A stretch of 64,000 nucleotides of DNA from Gadus chalcogrammus (taxonomy: Eukaryota; Chordata; Actinopteri; Gadiformes; Gadidae). The stretch's first letter is position 1, and each line of letters opens with the position of its first letter. Of this stretch, positions 20,167-33,129 are shown piece after piece. The notes beneath the pieces are model-generated. The model was not told the origin of the DNA, made no database searches, and saw only the letters and a list, made by a program, of their open reading frames with translations. Position numbers and translations under genes: made by a program. The stretch spans positions 7,011,561-7,075,560 of the forward strand of contig NC_079418.1 of assembly GCF_026213295.1 (NCBI RefSeq), read 5' to 3'.

Positions 20167-20861
20167 AGTTGTTTATTGTGCTCACCATTGGTCTTTTACA
20201 TACTTATTTTGTGTGTTGTGTATTAATGTCATCTCATTGAAGACCAATTTTCTGCTGCTTTTAGTGTGCTCTTTACACAGACCGTCTGAGGTTTGTGTGT
20301 GTGAGAGATAGATGAGAGGTTCCTTGTATACCACATAGTCAATAATTAGGTTGTTAAAGGTGTTCAAACTTGATCACATGAGCTATTTGTTTAACTCTTC
20401 ACTTTATTTGTTTCCAACCATTTGACTTTTTTAAAATGGTGTGCATGTTTACATTGTTTGCTCCGTTCAGACTGTTCAAATCCATTCACCTTATTTAAGA
20501 CATTTAACATTTGTTTAAATTTTAAACTGTGCATGGCTTTATTAAAAAACATTTCGACCTCACTTTGCACTACAGCACTTTTCTGTGGGAAATGCATTTT
20601 CTAGTTCTTATGTGTTATTTAATTTGAACTTTTTTGCATTTGGATAGTTGATCAACGTATCAGTAGCGTCATCATGCGCATGCGCAGAGCCACTAAGTAG
20701 CAAAATCTGATAGAAAGCAGAGATTGGCAGAACATGTTTTCGTCAACTAGCTGTAGAACGTGTAGTTGTCGGTAGACCTATTTGGGATTTAGTTAAGCGA
20801 ACCAAACGAAAATAGTTAATGTAATGTTAATTTCATCTGCCAAAAAAATTATTCCTATTCA
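20167..20861. other. Intergenic, no gene
   Basis: AT-rich to 20640, then a mixed stretch with GCGCATGCGCAG (about 20676). No coding or repeat family recognised. If the BEL element once extended further left, its 5' part might lie here, but no match to its 3' LTR was seen. Confidence 0.4.
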
Positions 20862-22520
20862 AGATTCAAGATGCTTTATTTATCCCGAGGGAAATTACTG
20901 TGCAAAAGTTACAATACAAAGGTGGGAAAATAATACAGGGTTAGAGTCAAAATAGATAAAATAGATTGAAATAAAACAAGTACAAACTAAATAAGTGAAA
21001 AGGAGCGATTGGATAAAGTGGTATTAGTGGTAAAGTGATAAATAAATATTATAGCAGCAATTGTTGGCAGCATAAATTAACTAAAGTGATGAAGTGAAAA
21101 AAAAAAAAGTGACATTGGTCTCAGGGCATAGTGTCTCCACGGTCCCTTCTGCAGCCGGAGGTAGATGCGTTAAACAGTCTGATGGCCACAGGAAGAAAAT
21201 ACTTCCTCTGGCGTTCTGTGTTACACCGGGGGAGGATGAGTCTGTTGCTGAAGGTGCTTCTGCTCGAGGTCAGCACCTGGTGGAGAGGGTGAGCATTGTT
21301 GTCCAGGATACTTTGCAGTATACATAGCATCCTCCTCACAGACACCACCACCAAAGAGTCCAGCTGGACCCCCAGGATAGAGCCAGCCTTCATGATGATC
21401 CTACTGATCTTCCTGGCGTCTGCTGCCCTCAGCCTGCTGCCCCAGCATACAACAGCAAAAAAAGATGGCACTGGCTATCATCGACTGGTAGAACATCCTC
21501 AGCATGATGTTACATACATTGAATGACCGGAGCTTCCTCAAGAAATAGAGTAGACTCTGGCCCTTCTTGTAAACAGCCTCAGTGTTTTTGGCCCAGTCCA
21601 GTTTGTTATCCAGGTATACTCCAAGGTATTTGTAATCCTGGACATCCACAGTCACACCGTTGATGGAGATGGATGTAGGGGCAGATTTCCTCCTGCGTAA
21701 ATCCACCACCAGCTCCTTAGTCTTGGTGGAGTTGATAAGCAGATGGTTAGTTGCACACCACTCGATAAAGGAGTCCACAACGCTCCTGTACTCCTCCTCC
21801 TTCCCCTCACTAACACAGCCAACAATTGCAGAGTCGTCCGCAAACTTCTGCAGGTGGCAGGACTCAGAGAGGAACTGAAAGTGAGGTGTACAGGGTGAAC
21901 AGAAAGGGGGAAAGAACAGTTCCCTGAGGAGCCCCAGTGCTGCTGAACACAGTATCAGACACACCGTCCTGCAGTTTGACATACTGAGGTCGACCTGTCA
22001 AATAGTCCATAATCCAGGAAACCAGGGGAGGGTCCACCTGCATCGCCGTCAGCTTACTCCCCAGCAGAGCAGGCCGGATGGTGTTGAACGCACTGGAGAA
22101 GTCCAAGAACAGGATTCTCACAGTGCTTCCCGGTCTGTCCAGGTGGGCGCAGGCACGGTGGAGCAAGAAGATGATGGCGTCCACCACTCCTAGTGTCTGG
22201 AGTCCCGCGACGACGGTGTGGATGACGTCACTCGCGTGCACCGCGTTTGCAGTCTGAGGAAGGTAAACAACCAGGAATATTACATGTGAGAACTCCCTCG
22301 GCAGATAATATGGCCGCAGACTCACGGCAAGCAGTTCAATGTCCGGGCTGCACACCCGCTCCTTCACCGTGGCGTGACCAGGATGACACCACTTGTTGTT
22401 AATAAGAATAGCAAGTCCGCCACCTTTCCTCTTGCCACTCTCTCAGTGATTCCTGTCCGCCCAAACAGTCTGAAAGCCGTCCACAGTAACATTAACGTCC
22501 GGGTTAGGGTTAAAGTTATT
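20862..22520 (-). mobile_element. CR1/Rex1-like LINE, 5'-truncated
   Basis: Minus-strand ORF2 pieces in order: endonuclease C-terminal side (SLRPYYLPREFSHVI, about 22310), an internal deletion, RT palm (FLDFSSAFNTIRP about 22100; STGAPQGTVLSPFLFTLYTS about 21930; FADDSAIVG about 21845) and thumb (DYKYLGVYLDNKLDW about 21620). The 3' end at 20862-20920 has ATTCAAGATTCAAG and a TTTATT/TATCCC motif as in fish CR1/L2 tails. Frameshifted and inactive. Its 5' edge abuts the truncated BEL gag. Confidence 0.82.
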
Positions 22521-22540
22521 CTTCCAAAGGCTCAGAGGGT

Positions 22541-23013
22541 ATGAATTCCTATTTTGAAAAAGGAAAAGAGAAAGAGGACTCTGTCGTTGTCCTAAACCCC
22601 ATGGTGAAGGAGTATGAGCCTACATGCAGGCCTGTGCAACAAATTCACTGGGCACAATCATCATTACCACCTGACAAACCAACATCAATGGACGTGAGGC
22701 CAAAACAACCAGTGCAATTGTTAGGAAACATCATAGCAACATCACAGCATGCACAGTGCCAGCCTACAGTTGCTCAGTCAAACGATGAACCAAGACAATA
22801 TGGTAGTCATCAAAATCTTCCTGACGACATAATTAATATCATGAGCAGACAAAATGAAATTACTGCTGCTCTTTGTCTATACCACAGCATTACTTGTCTA
22901 TACCACCGAGAGATATTCCTACCTTTGAAGGACACCCTCTCACATACAGGTCATTCATAAAGGCATTCGAGCAAGGAGTGGAAGGAAAGGCAAGCAAAGC
23001 TGATTGTCTATAC
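22541..23013 (+). pseudogene. BEL gag, N-terminal part
   Basis: Open from an ATG at 22541 through Gln/Pro-rich sequence. A frame change near 22875-22900 coincides with two copies of TTGTCTATACCAC. The frame continues as PRDIPTFEGHPLTYRSFIKA (about 22908) and then AFEQGVEGKASKADCLY, which stops at the hAT insertion at 23014 and resumes at 27753. Confidence 0.8.
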
Positions 23014-23128
23014 CAGGGGTCTTCAATTAAAATTGAACAAGGTCCAGTTACTAAAAATTCCTTCAAAGAAAGGTCTGAACCTACCACGTCCTAATAGCCT
23101 TCTTTTGTCAAATACAATCAACACGGCA

Positions 23129-26100
23129 AGGATGGGACTCTGTTGACCTCAACTGAGGAGGTCGTCGGACGTTGGAAGGAACACTTTGAGGAACTCCTGA
23201 ATCCGAATAACACGCCCTCTATGTTGGAGGCAGAGCTCGAGGTTGATGGTGTTTCGTCGTCAATTTCCCTGGTGGAGGTCACTGAGGTAGTCAAACATCT
23301 CCGCAGTGGCAAAGCCCCAGGGATTGATGAGATCCAGCCAGAAATGCTAAAGGCTCTGGGTGTTGAGGGGCTGTCATGGTTGACACGCCTATTCAACATC
23401 GCGTGGGAGTCGGGTACAGTGCCAAAGGAGTGGCAAACCGGGGTGGTGGTTCCCCTGTTCAAAAAGGGGGACCAGCGAGTGTGTGCCAATTACCGGGGTA
23501 TCACAATTCTCAGCAGTGGCGTAGCTTAGTTGTGATAGGCCTCGGGGCAAGATCGCGCTGGGCCCCACCCCCCTCCCCCCGACCCCCCCCCCCACACACA
23601 CACACAAACACAAACACACACAAACACACACACACACACAAACGCGAATGCATCCACTCCCCTATAGGGCCTAAGCCAACAGCGGCCACAACGAGAGAAC
23701 GCAAAATCATCATCAGAACCATGGACAGAGACTTAGCATCCCTAGATCACACGTAAAAATCACGGAAACATTATTAGGACCACGTACACTGTATTTGCAA
23801 CACACTGCCTACTATCAAAAACAAAACATAAATACTCCATTCAGCTGACCACACAACAACATTTCCCAAACAGCACAACTATGGCCTAATCAAAATGGCC
23901 AATGGTAACATACTCCTACATGGCACAGCGGCCATAACCAATAATAAAATAACAACTGCTCTTACCCGTTCAGAAGTTAACTCTGCGTGCCTTCTGTTCA
24001 GCGAACTTGTTGATAAAAGAGGTGAAATCCAATTTCCTTGCTCTTTCATTCTCGATGGAGAGTATGGCCAATACACTCAATCGCTACTGTGCAATGGCGC
24101 TCCTTAGGGAAGTCTTTATCAATTTGAGCTTGGAAAATTACCGCTCTGCCGTGGCTACTGTCACTGGTATGGTGAGGTACAGGAAAAACGCTGTGCAAAC
24201 ATTTCGAATTGCGCGCCAGGTCTTTCTTCTCTTTACGTTTTTTAGTACCACTTTTTAGCTTGCAAAACATTGCAATGGTATGGCTTAGCTTTTAACAATA
24301 CTCACTCACTATTCCCCATATAGTGTTCATGATATAGTGCACTATATAGGGAACGAACAAACGAGCATTCGGACACTATGCTGAACATTTTTAAACGTCA
24401 TGTGCGTCAGTAAATACGCCGGGTATTTGTGTGACGCAGACAGATGCGCCCACATCATGTAAACAATCCGGGTACTCACGAGGAAAGCTGGAGGTTGGAC
24501 TGATGTTGAATGTTACATTTCCCTGTTCAAGTTTTTTTAAATTAATTTTGAATGTTACATTTTCTTTGTTAGATTCCAAATAAATTTCATTTCTAAACGA
24601 AGACAGAGACTCCATCATTAAATGTATTCGTTTTCGCAGTTAATCAGCTTCTTCTTCTCCTTCGGAAAAACACGGCCGCATTGCATTGTGGTATACGGGA
24701 GTATCATGTAGGGTACGTCGTATGTACCATAGACGGTATGTACACTCAAAACATCACAGTGATTGGTCGAACAGATTTCCCAGCAGGCCCTATTCTTTTG
24801 TAAATGTTGAAAATAAAAGAAAATAAATGAAATTGCCTAAGTGCGATTGTATATACTTTTTTATTCCTGGCCAAAATATCACTACTGTAACCAAATTACA
24901 TACATTAAGGCAGAGGAAGATAAATTATATAAGCCACCCTGACTGTGATGTTATGAGAGAAGAGAGTCTATATAATGCGGTCAGTTCCTTTTTACAATCA
25001 CTTGAAGACATCTTATGCTGCTTTCACACCGCCGCCAGCACGGCGACCGTCAGGCGGCCGCGGCCGCGCGGGGGCCCGACAGGGGCTAGGCGGGGCCCAC
25101 GCGGCCGGGCCCCCCTGGACCCCCAGGGCCCCGGGGTCCCGCCCCGGAAGCCCCGGCCCAAGCTACGCCCCTGCTTCTCAGCCTCCCTGGTAAAGTCTAC
25201 TCCAAGGTGCTGGAAAGGAGGGTTCAGCCGATCGTCGAACCTCAGATTGAAGAGGAACAATGCGGTTTTCGCCCCGGACGTGGAACTATGGACCAGCTCT
25301 TCACTCTCGCAAGGATCCTGGAGGGGGCCTGGGAGTATGCCCATCCGGTCTACATGTGTTTTGTGGATCTGGAGAAGGCGTATGACCGGGTCCCCCGGGA
25401 GAAACTGTGGGAGGTGCTGCAGGAGTATGGGGTGAGGGGGTCTATCCTCAGGGCCATCCAATCCCTGTACTTCCAAAGCGAGAGCTGTGTTCGCGTCCTC
25501 GGCAGCCAGTCAGTTTCGTTCTCAGTGGGTGCTGGTCTCCGCCAGGGCTGCGCCTTGTCACCAATCCTGTTTGTGATATACATGGATAGGATATCGAGGC
25601 GTAGTCGTGGTGGGGAGGGGTTGCAGTTCGGTGGTCTGAGGATCTCGTCACTGCTTTTTGCAGATGATGTGGTCCTCATGGGATCATCGGCCTGTGACCT
25701 TCAGCACTCACTGGATCGGCTGGCGGCCGAGTGTGAAGCGGCTGGGATGAGGATCAGCACCGCTAAATCTGAGGCCATGACTCTTAGCAGGAAACCGATG
25801 AATTGCTTACTCCGGGTAGGAAATGAGTCCTTAGCCCAAGTGAAGGAGTTCAAGTACCTCGGGGTCTTGTTCGCGAGTGAGGGTACTATGGAGAGCGTGA
25901 GATTGGCCGGAGAATCGGAGCAGCGGGGGCGGTATTGCGTTCGCTGTACCGCACCGTTGTAACGAAAAGAGAGCTGAGCCGCAAGGCAAAGCTCTCGATC
26001 TACCGGTCGATCTTCGTTCCTATCCTCACCTATGGTCATGAGGGCTGGGTGATGACCGAAAGGACGAGATCGCGGGTACAAGCGGCCGAGATGAGTTTTC

Positions 26101-26447
26101 TCAGAAGGGTGGCTGGCGTCTCCCTTAGGGATAGGGTGAGAAGCTCAGCCATCTGTGAGGAACTCGGATTAGAGCCGCTGCTCCTTTATTTAGAAAGGAG
26201 TCAGCTGAGGTGGTTCGGGCATCTGGTAAGGATTCCCACTGGGCGCCTTCCTTGGGAGGTGTTTCAGGCACGTCCAGTGGGGAGGAGACCTCGGCGAAGA
26301 CCCAGGACTAGGTGGAGAGATTATATCTCAACACTGGCCTGGGAACGCCTCGGGATCCCCCCGTCAGAGTTGGTCAATGTGGCCCGGGAAAGGGAAGTCT
26401 GGGGCCCCCTGCTTGAGCTGCTCCCCCCGCGACCCGACCCCGGATAA
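23129..26447 (+). pseudogene. Rex3 reverse transcriptase, interrupted
   Basis: Before the inner insertion: EEVVGRWKEHFEELLNP, then the RT motif GKAPGIDEIQPEMLKALG. After 25182: EEEQCGFRPGRGTMDQLFTL, CFVDLEKAYDRVP, GLRQGCALSPILF and the catalytic FADDVVLM. A frameshift near 25895 precedes the C-terminal RSQLRWFGHLVR and LLPPRPDPG end. Catalytic motifs are preserved but the frame is broken by a frameshift and by the hAT at 23514-25173. Confidence 0.9.
23514..25173. mobile_element. Second hAT, inside the Rex3 (1660 bp)
   Basis: Termini CAGTGGCGTAGCTTAG and, inverted, CAGGGGCGTAGCTTGG. The 8-bp TSD is ATTCTCAG (23506-23513) against CTTCTCAG (25174-25181); Rex3 copies normally read CTTCTCAG at this point, so the left copy has one mutation. 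GC-rich subterminal regions, a (CA)n at 23593-23641 and no recognised transposase: non-autonomous. Confidence 0.9.
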
Positions 26448-26707
26448 GCGGACGAAAATGAGAAGATGAGAATCAACACGGCATATTACCTTATCATTTC
26501 AGATGTATTATTTTCATTTTCCAAATAGCTTACTTTTAACCTTGAAAAACTAGTAAGACAAAGTAACGCATATTAACATTTCAAGTTAACAAAACAGGTA
26601 CATTAGGCCTGCAATTCAAACGAACATAAAAAGTGCATAAGGCCTACACGTCAAGTAAGCAAAACAGGTACACCAGACCTACATTTCAAATAAAAACAAA
26701 AAGAGCA

Positions 26708-27390
26708 TTAGGCCTTCACTTCAAGTAAGCAAAACAGCGTCTCAAGTGGTGTTAGACCCAACAGGTCCTCACAGATCTCTTTCTTGTCTTGATGAAACAA
26801 TCGCACATAATCCAAAAGCTGGGCATTATCCGTTACATCTGAAGACTCATCAATGGCTAAGGATGGGGCACTCTGAACAGCCGCATGAAGCTGTGACAGT
26901 GCGTCATCTGGTAACATTTCCGATTTTCTGGTTGTCGTTGCAGCTCACATTGGGATTTGCTTTATTTTTTCACACAATTCATCCCTTTGTTTACCTTCAA
27001 GTAACGTCTCGGCAGCGGCGTTCAAGCACTCCTTCACAACAGTCGTGTCACTGAAAGTTTTTTTATGTTGCCCCAAAATCCATGCCATCTTAAGTGAGCA
27101 TTCATTTGCACGTTGCTGGCCTGTAAATGAGTGTGTGAAGACACGCGTAGACCTCTCATACTGAGCTCTCAGCTCGGATATTTTCCACGCGCTTACTTCT
27201 GACTTCTGGGGATGCTTTTCCTCGAAGGATCTGTGTTTGGATTCGTAATGCCGCTTAATATTCCCGCTTTTTATCAGCGCCACGGTTTCAACACATAAAA
27301 GACACAACAATGAACAAGTATTGGTCAGTCCATTCATCTTTAAAAAGTCTGTTTTCGGGGTCAACTTTCCTTATTTTCGAGCAAGCCATT
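26708..27390 (-). pseudogene. hAT transposase, N-terminal half, broken
   Basis: Minus-strand translation from about 27364: a zinc-finger-like CLLC...KRHYESKH, a helical region (HSFTGQQRANECSLKMAW), then after a frame change LAIDESSDVTDNAQLL, the conserved strand with a catalytic Asp in GTF2IRD2/Charlie-like hAT transposases. It ends near 26708 without the C-terminal dimerisation region. It belongs to the outer hAT. Confidence 0.85.
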
Positions 27391-27752
27391 TTCTCATTCC
27401 AAATCGCTCTTCCGGTAAAAAAAAATTTGATTGGCTATTTTTTGAGTGACGCTATTACGCACATGCCGTGACAGACGGAGGGAGGGGGGGGGAGTTCGGT
27501 GTGTGCATGATCTTCGCTCTGTGAAGATCATTGCTTTTTGCTGTTTTTATGCTGTACAGACTATTCTGCCTTTGAATTTGTATTTCAGTGAGAAATTATT
27601 TTACTAACATAATCATGCTTTGTATAGTGAAATCTAAAAAAAAAAATTTTTTTTTATTATTATTATTTTAAATTGGTCATGGGTCCGGATAGGACCGTCA
27701 CTTGGTCCGGACCCGGACCGCGGTCCGCCGTTTGGAGATGCCTGGTCTATAC

Positions 27753-28246
27753 TATCTGCAGCAATATACGAGAGGACAGCCGCGAGAGTTGGTGCGTAGC
27801 TGCCAGCATATGGATCCTGAGAGTGGCTATGGAGTGGCTAAGGGTCTTCTACAAGAACATTTTGGCAACCACTATACGATTGCAACTACTTATATGGAGA
27901 AAGCTTTGTTCTGGCAATCAATTAAACCTGAAGATGTGGATGCACTCCAAGCCTATTCATTGTTTTTGCGTGGTTGCTACAATGCTATCGAGGACCTCCA
28001 GTACTTACAAGAACTTGATAGGCCAGTTAACATGAGGGCCATTATTTCCAAACTACCATTTAAAATGAGAGATCAGTGGAGAGCCAGAGCTCATGATGCA
28101 ATGGAAAGAACAAATGACAGAGCACACATCAAAGACCTAGTGTCGTTTGTTGAACGCCATGTTAGAATTCTGTCAGACCCATTGTTTGGTAACATACAGG
28201 ACCCCGGTTTTGGAGCTGCAGGGCCAAAGACTTTCACCATGTTTAT
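27753..28246 (+). pseudogene. BEL gag, central part
   Basis: An uninterrupted frame continuing the gag at 23005: YYLQQYTRGQPRELVRSCQH, then YGVAKGLLQEHFG, then KLPFKMRDQWRARAHD. This is the DUF1759-like region of BEL gag. It ends at the retrovirus LTR at 28247 and resumes at 36260. Confidence 0.88.
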
Positions 28247-29009
28247 TGTTGGGAAAAATAACCTGCTGAGTACATCACATGTACATTATAAATATAGCTA
28301 ACTCCTACCCTAGCCTGATGAGCACATCACATGGACACATTATAATATAGTCAACTCTTGCTCTAACCCAACAACACAAACATGATAATATATAGTCAGG
28401 TCAAGGCCGGAGCTGAAGGCCCCATCTCCCAGGCAGGCAGATGGTGGACACTCAGACAATGCACCAGTATCATCTCCAGAACGGGAGAGCCACATTAATT
28501 ATCACACAGGAGACATTTTGAGAGCTCTTCCCCGTTAGGAGGAACCAAGAGATACCTCTGCCCACACCAGGGGCCTGAGAGCCACATTAAATTATCACAC
28601 ACGAGACATTTCAGGGGGGCACTCCCCGTTTTAATTTATGACACCGGAGACACAAGGAACTCTCCCCTGTTACGAAGCTCTCTCAGGGCCTGGGAGCCAA
28701 AACACACAGAACCACACACACCTCAAACGCACACACCTCATCGAGAGGAGGATACAGCATAAAAACTGTACCACACAGGGACTCTTCACCCTCTTCTTCT
28801 GAAGCAGACCTTCCACGGAGGCGAAGCTCTGGACGAACCATCAGCGCTGATTAGGGACTTAGACATATTCGATTTCTCACGCTTTATGACTCTGTATAAC
28901 CGTTGCCACTTTACTTAATAAATCCAAGGTCCTCGTGCCGACAGACTTTATTACCTCTCCGTCTCATTTTATCTGATCCAGTAACTAGACAGACCGTTTT
29001 TTCCCTTCA
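28247..29009 (+). repeat. ERV 5' LTR
   Basis: 763 bases, starting TGTTGGGAAAAATAACC and ending CCCTTCA. The U3 part has two pairs of imperfect direct repeats (about 28263/28314 and 28487/28577), like retroviral enhancer repeats. A TATA-like CATAAAAACTG lies near 28758 and AATAAA near 28919. By eye it differs from the 3' LTR only by one T in a T run. Confidence 0.93.
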
Positions 29010-29359
29010 ATTTGGTGACCTCCGACGTGATTTTTTCTGAATTGAACACGCAACTGGGAAACGAGAGACGGAGAGCGGCACGACCTCGAGACCCCGGAGC
29101 ACCGGACCGATTCCTGCAGTCTCACCTCGCGCGCGCCCAACAAAAGGTAGGCAGAACCTGTTGATAAAATCCAAACTCTGCATAGTTATATAGGAACCAC
29201 ATTAGGAGGTGAGACTGTGAGAGCGGTTCGCTACGGGATATCTCGTGGGGACGAATAGGACTGTATCCCAGCATTTCCCCATAAACCCGATTGACCCTGA
29301 ACGCGTGACACATCGAATATCGGCTCGTTGCATGGTGAAAGAATACCCTCGAGACCATA

Positions 29360-29680
29360 GGGCCTATAAGAATCGGTCATAGTGATACAAGACTACCGAT
29401 GGCCGAATAATGGATGCCTGGGCCAAGAATGGAACCCGGAGGGATGCCTGGGCCGCGGGTGGAACCCAGAGGGAATGAGAAGAAAAAACTAGGGCCTATA
29501 ATAATCGGTCATAGTGATACAAGACTACCGATGGCCTAGTAATAAATGCCTGGGCCAAGAATGGAACCCGGAGGGATGCCTGGGCCGCGGGTGGAACCCA
29601 GAGGGAATGAGAAGAAAGAGAAGGGCCTATAAGAATCGGTCATAGTGATACAAGACTACCGATGGCCAAGTAATGAATGT
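29360..29680. repeat. 131-bp tandem repeat in the ERV leader
   Basis: About 2.4 copies starting at 29360, 29492 and 29623 (GGGCCTATAAGAATCGGTCA; then ATGCCTGGGCC twice per unit). Each unit contains an internal subrepeat. The region corresponds to the leader/packaging area of a retrovirus. Confidence 0.9.
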
Positions 29681-32600
29681 GTATTAAATAATTCTATGTG
29701 GTAAGAAGGTTAGAGTCCTTTATCAGGGTTAGATTCCCTTTGCAGAGGAAACAGTATGCCTGGGGCACGAGTGACACACAGAGAGACAGTGTGTGTGTGT
29801 GTGTGTGTGTAAGAGGCCCAGAGAGAGAGTGACGGAGTGGCTGTGTGTGTGTGTGTGTGTAAGAGGCCCAGAGAGAGAGAAAGAAAGAGGACGAGCGTAT
29901 TTGTGAGCCGGTTAAAGATAGAAATAAATCAATTAATGATAACCCGGCTATGTGTGCAACGCTTGCTTGCTTTGTTATGCTCAACGCTATTTTGCCGTGT
30001 CTGCTGATTGTAGGTGCGGGACACAGAATGAGAAGTCTGTTGATATGTTTCTGTGTGCGTCTGTGAGAAAGAGGGAATCTGTGAGTGAATCAGTGGGTGT
30101 GTATGCGTGGTCCGCTCTATCTTCGCCCGTTAAAACGGGTAAAGGAAAGAATAGATAGATTGATAATAATGAATAATGTCTCTCTGACGTATTGCGTCGG
30201 TCTATGGCTTAACCTGCGGAAATAGATAAATTGACAAATGATAAATAACCTTTTTTACGGTGTTGCTTCCATTTACTGTTGGACCCGTTAAAACTAGACC
30301 TAGATAAGTTGACAAGGATAAGTGATATCTCTTTTACTGTGTTTCTTTGAATTACTGCTGGACCTGTCGCATAGATAAACTGCGATACTAAACAACATCT
30401 CTTTGCCGCGTTGGTTGATGGTTTAGTCTGTTGAAGCAGATTAATCAATAAGGACAGATAACGATTATTGGCTATAAGGAATATCTGGATGTATTGAATA
30501 ACGTCTCTAGGCCCTGTTGTTGTTTTTTGCTTCCCCCGCGCGTGTAAGCAAGAGGTGATGTTTCTGTGTGTGTAAGAGGCTGTGGGAGACAGAACGAGAG
30601 GTCTGTCGATACGTTTCTGTGTGTGCGTTTAGAGGAGACAGAATGAGAAAGGTCTGTTTAGGTGTGGGTGTGTGTAGGTGTGTGTGTGAGAGGGAGCGAG
30701 AGAGATAGCAAGGAGAGCTAAAGTCGGAGGACGATCGAGAGGGACCATTTTCCCTCTAGACAGTTGGAGGTAGTGATAGAGTGCGTGTTTTTCTAACAAT
30801 GAACGGTTGTTTCAGGACCACGAGAAGGGGCTCTGTATGGTTTTCAGGCCCAGAGTGTAATCCCCTTTCCCATATGTGTAGTCCTCCCATTTGAGGTCCC
30901 CGTCCACCATATTTGAAGTCCTCTACTCCACCTCATGTTGTAGTTCCCCTCCCTAGAATTGTATGGAAGTTAGAACCTGTGAGAGTGTTTTGGTTCGGCC
31001 TGACGAGGCCTGTACCAATTTCGGTGGTTAGCTTCGTAGTTTTGTGTACATAGAAATTTGGAAAGGTGGAGCAGTATTAAGTTATATATAATAAAGTGAA
31101 AAGTTATTTGTGAATGAAGGGACAGAAGGATCTTTTTGTGTGCGAGAGATAGTTATTAGGCCTTGTTCCATGATGGAGAGTTGAGGATGTTGCATTCCAG
31201 GCTTATCTGTTAACGGTCCTAGCTACTGCTTGACCCTAAGGGGAGTGAGGAAGGGTGAGAGAGAGAGAACACATTTCCCCCCCCCATTTGTCGACCTACA
31301 CCATTCAGGCAGTACAGAGAGACGCACTAACACACAGTACAGAGAAAGAAAATAGAGAGTGTGTTCAACTGAAAGCGTGTGGTGGCCATACGCCATAAAA
31401 TACCACATATCCAAGGAATGCAGGTAGAGCTCTGTTGAGTTTTCAGGCTTTGATAAATTTGTAGTTCCCTGTCTGCCATGTTTGAAGTTCTTTGTAGTCT
31501 CTGTCCATAGGTTTCACCTGAACAACCCCTCTGCTGGCCGAGAAAAGGAACTACCCATGGTTTCTCTCACACCCAGCCCCCAGAGCTCGCTCGCTTTCAA
31601 GGCGTTATGGCCGCACCCAACGTGGGAGGGAGACACGCAGAGAGAGAGAGAAGCCACATTCCACACTTATCTGTTGTCTTGCACCAAACAGCACCCCGTA
31701 CTGAGGAGGGAGAGAGAGCGTGTTCTCCCGAAGGAGAGAGAGAGAAACAGGGAGACACGCAGCGGATATTCACATTATGGCTAATTTGTTTTAGTTTTAG
31801 TTTTGTTTTTTGTCTTCCTAGGACAACAGTTATCATTCATGATGATGAACATCGAAGTTCATGAGGAGGTTATAAGGACAATAACGTTGATACTTTAATA
31901 GGACAACAGTGATGCTAATCTAATGCAATTGGACTAAAGAAGGTGTTTCTATTAACTAAGTGATTCATATTATTTTCACACAGGAAAGAATAATTGAATA
32001 AATATGGATATGATAAAGATGAGGATAATAATTAAAAAAATATATATATACATATACATAAAGTAAAAACGTAATCTTGATAAACTGTACAAGTAGGACT
32101 ACACCTATTAAAATATGGGGTGTATCTCTTTGGTCAAGGATGACAGGTGGATTGATGCCACATCTGCTGGGAAGGGATCCTACATGCTATGTTGTCAATT
32201 TGGATTCGGAAGTAGTGGGTTTACCTTTCAAATGCCACTACTGCTGCTGCAACACTTTAATAATTTTAACTCTGATAAATGACTTTTTGTTTTATAGTTT
32301 CCCTGAGGAGTATTCATTACGCACACACATTTGGCTGCATAGGGCAGTTGGGGCTGAAGACTCTGTCTCCATCCCTCCACTTTGCGATCTATACCACCAT
32401 ATGGGTGGGGATTGATTGTATCCCAGGTATGGCATCCTGCAGCGAGCCAGTATGGAAGGCTGGTTAGCCAACGACGGGTAAGATCCCACCTTGACACCCG
32501 GGACGACCTAAGGCAGGCACAGTCACGATTACTTGGCAGAGTCGCTGTGGGCACTGGCTTACTTGATCATGAAGTCACGAGCTGCAACAATCATAGGAAG

Positions 32601-33090
32601 TGCCGGGTGGGGTGTAGGGTGGAGGAGGAACAGGAGTCAGATATGTCAGCTCTTGCAGCAGAGGCGGTCTTGGAACGGGGCATGTCGCGTTTTATTTTAT
32701 TTTATTTTACCTTTGTGGTATAGAAGGCCACTAACGCATGTACGTTTTTTCGGTTTAGTGCATGACTTTGGAACAGCGTGGTTTCAGGCGGCTGATGGTA
32801 AACCCACCCATATTGGGCTTTGGATTTGGACATACTGGTTTCGATTTCCCTTCCCAAAAGATTGGTTTCAGTTTGCTGATGCTTAAGGTTAGACGTTTCG
32901 ACGTTGGTTGCACCAACGGCGTTCTTAGATTGGCTTATCATTTAATGCGCATGGTTTTGACCATTGCGCAAGGGGGGAGGTATTGAGGAGAATTAAAAAA
33001 AAAAATATATATATATATAATAATAATAATAATAATTAGAAAACAAGGTTTTTCTTCACCATACTTGCAAACAATGATTGACATCCAGCT
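29681..33090. other. ERV interior without recognisable genes
   Basis: Degenerate internal repeats (GATAAATTGACAA-type words at 30220-30480; TTTTCAGGC...GTAGT words at 30840 and 31440), GA-rich and TG-rich tracts, and short open frames with no family signal. 32150-32985 has somewhat longer frames but none I can name. A (TA)/(TAA) tract lies at 33006-33037. Confidence 0.5.
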
Positions 33091-33129
33091 AAAATGAGTG
33101 TGAAATATATTAAAAAAAAAACAAAAAAA

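Larger units (their letters stand above)
23129..26470 (+). mobile_element. Rex3/RTE-type LINE inside the hAT
   Basis: Flanked by a 13-bp TSD AATCAACACGGCA (23116-23128 and 26471-26483). 5'-truncated; own sequence is 23129-23513 and 25182-26470. The 3' end after the ORF stop (CCCCGGATAAGCGGACGAAA) fits the short 3' tail described for Rex3-type RTE elements. Confidence 0.9.
23014..27744 (-). mobile_element. hAT transposon inside BEL gag
   Basis: Exact 8-bp TSD GTCTATAC at 23006-23013 and 27745-27752. Left end CAGGGGTCTTCAA, right end (inverted) CAGGCATCTCCAAA, so the termini are only loosely similar. Own sequence is 23014-23128 and 26471-27744; the rest is a Rex3 LINE with its own insertion. 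A transposase remnant lies on the minus strand. Confidence 0.92.

Noticed and set aside
22500..22515. GGGTTAGGGTTA resembling telomere repeat
   Set aside because: Only two units, at the edge of a LINE; chance.
24827..25435. 202-codon plus frame with Pro/Arg/Gly-rich sequence
   Set aside because: It spans the right end of the second hAT and the Rex3 in the wrong frame; a chance fusion of two elements.
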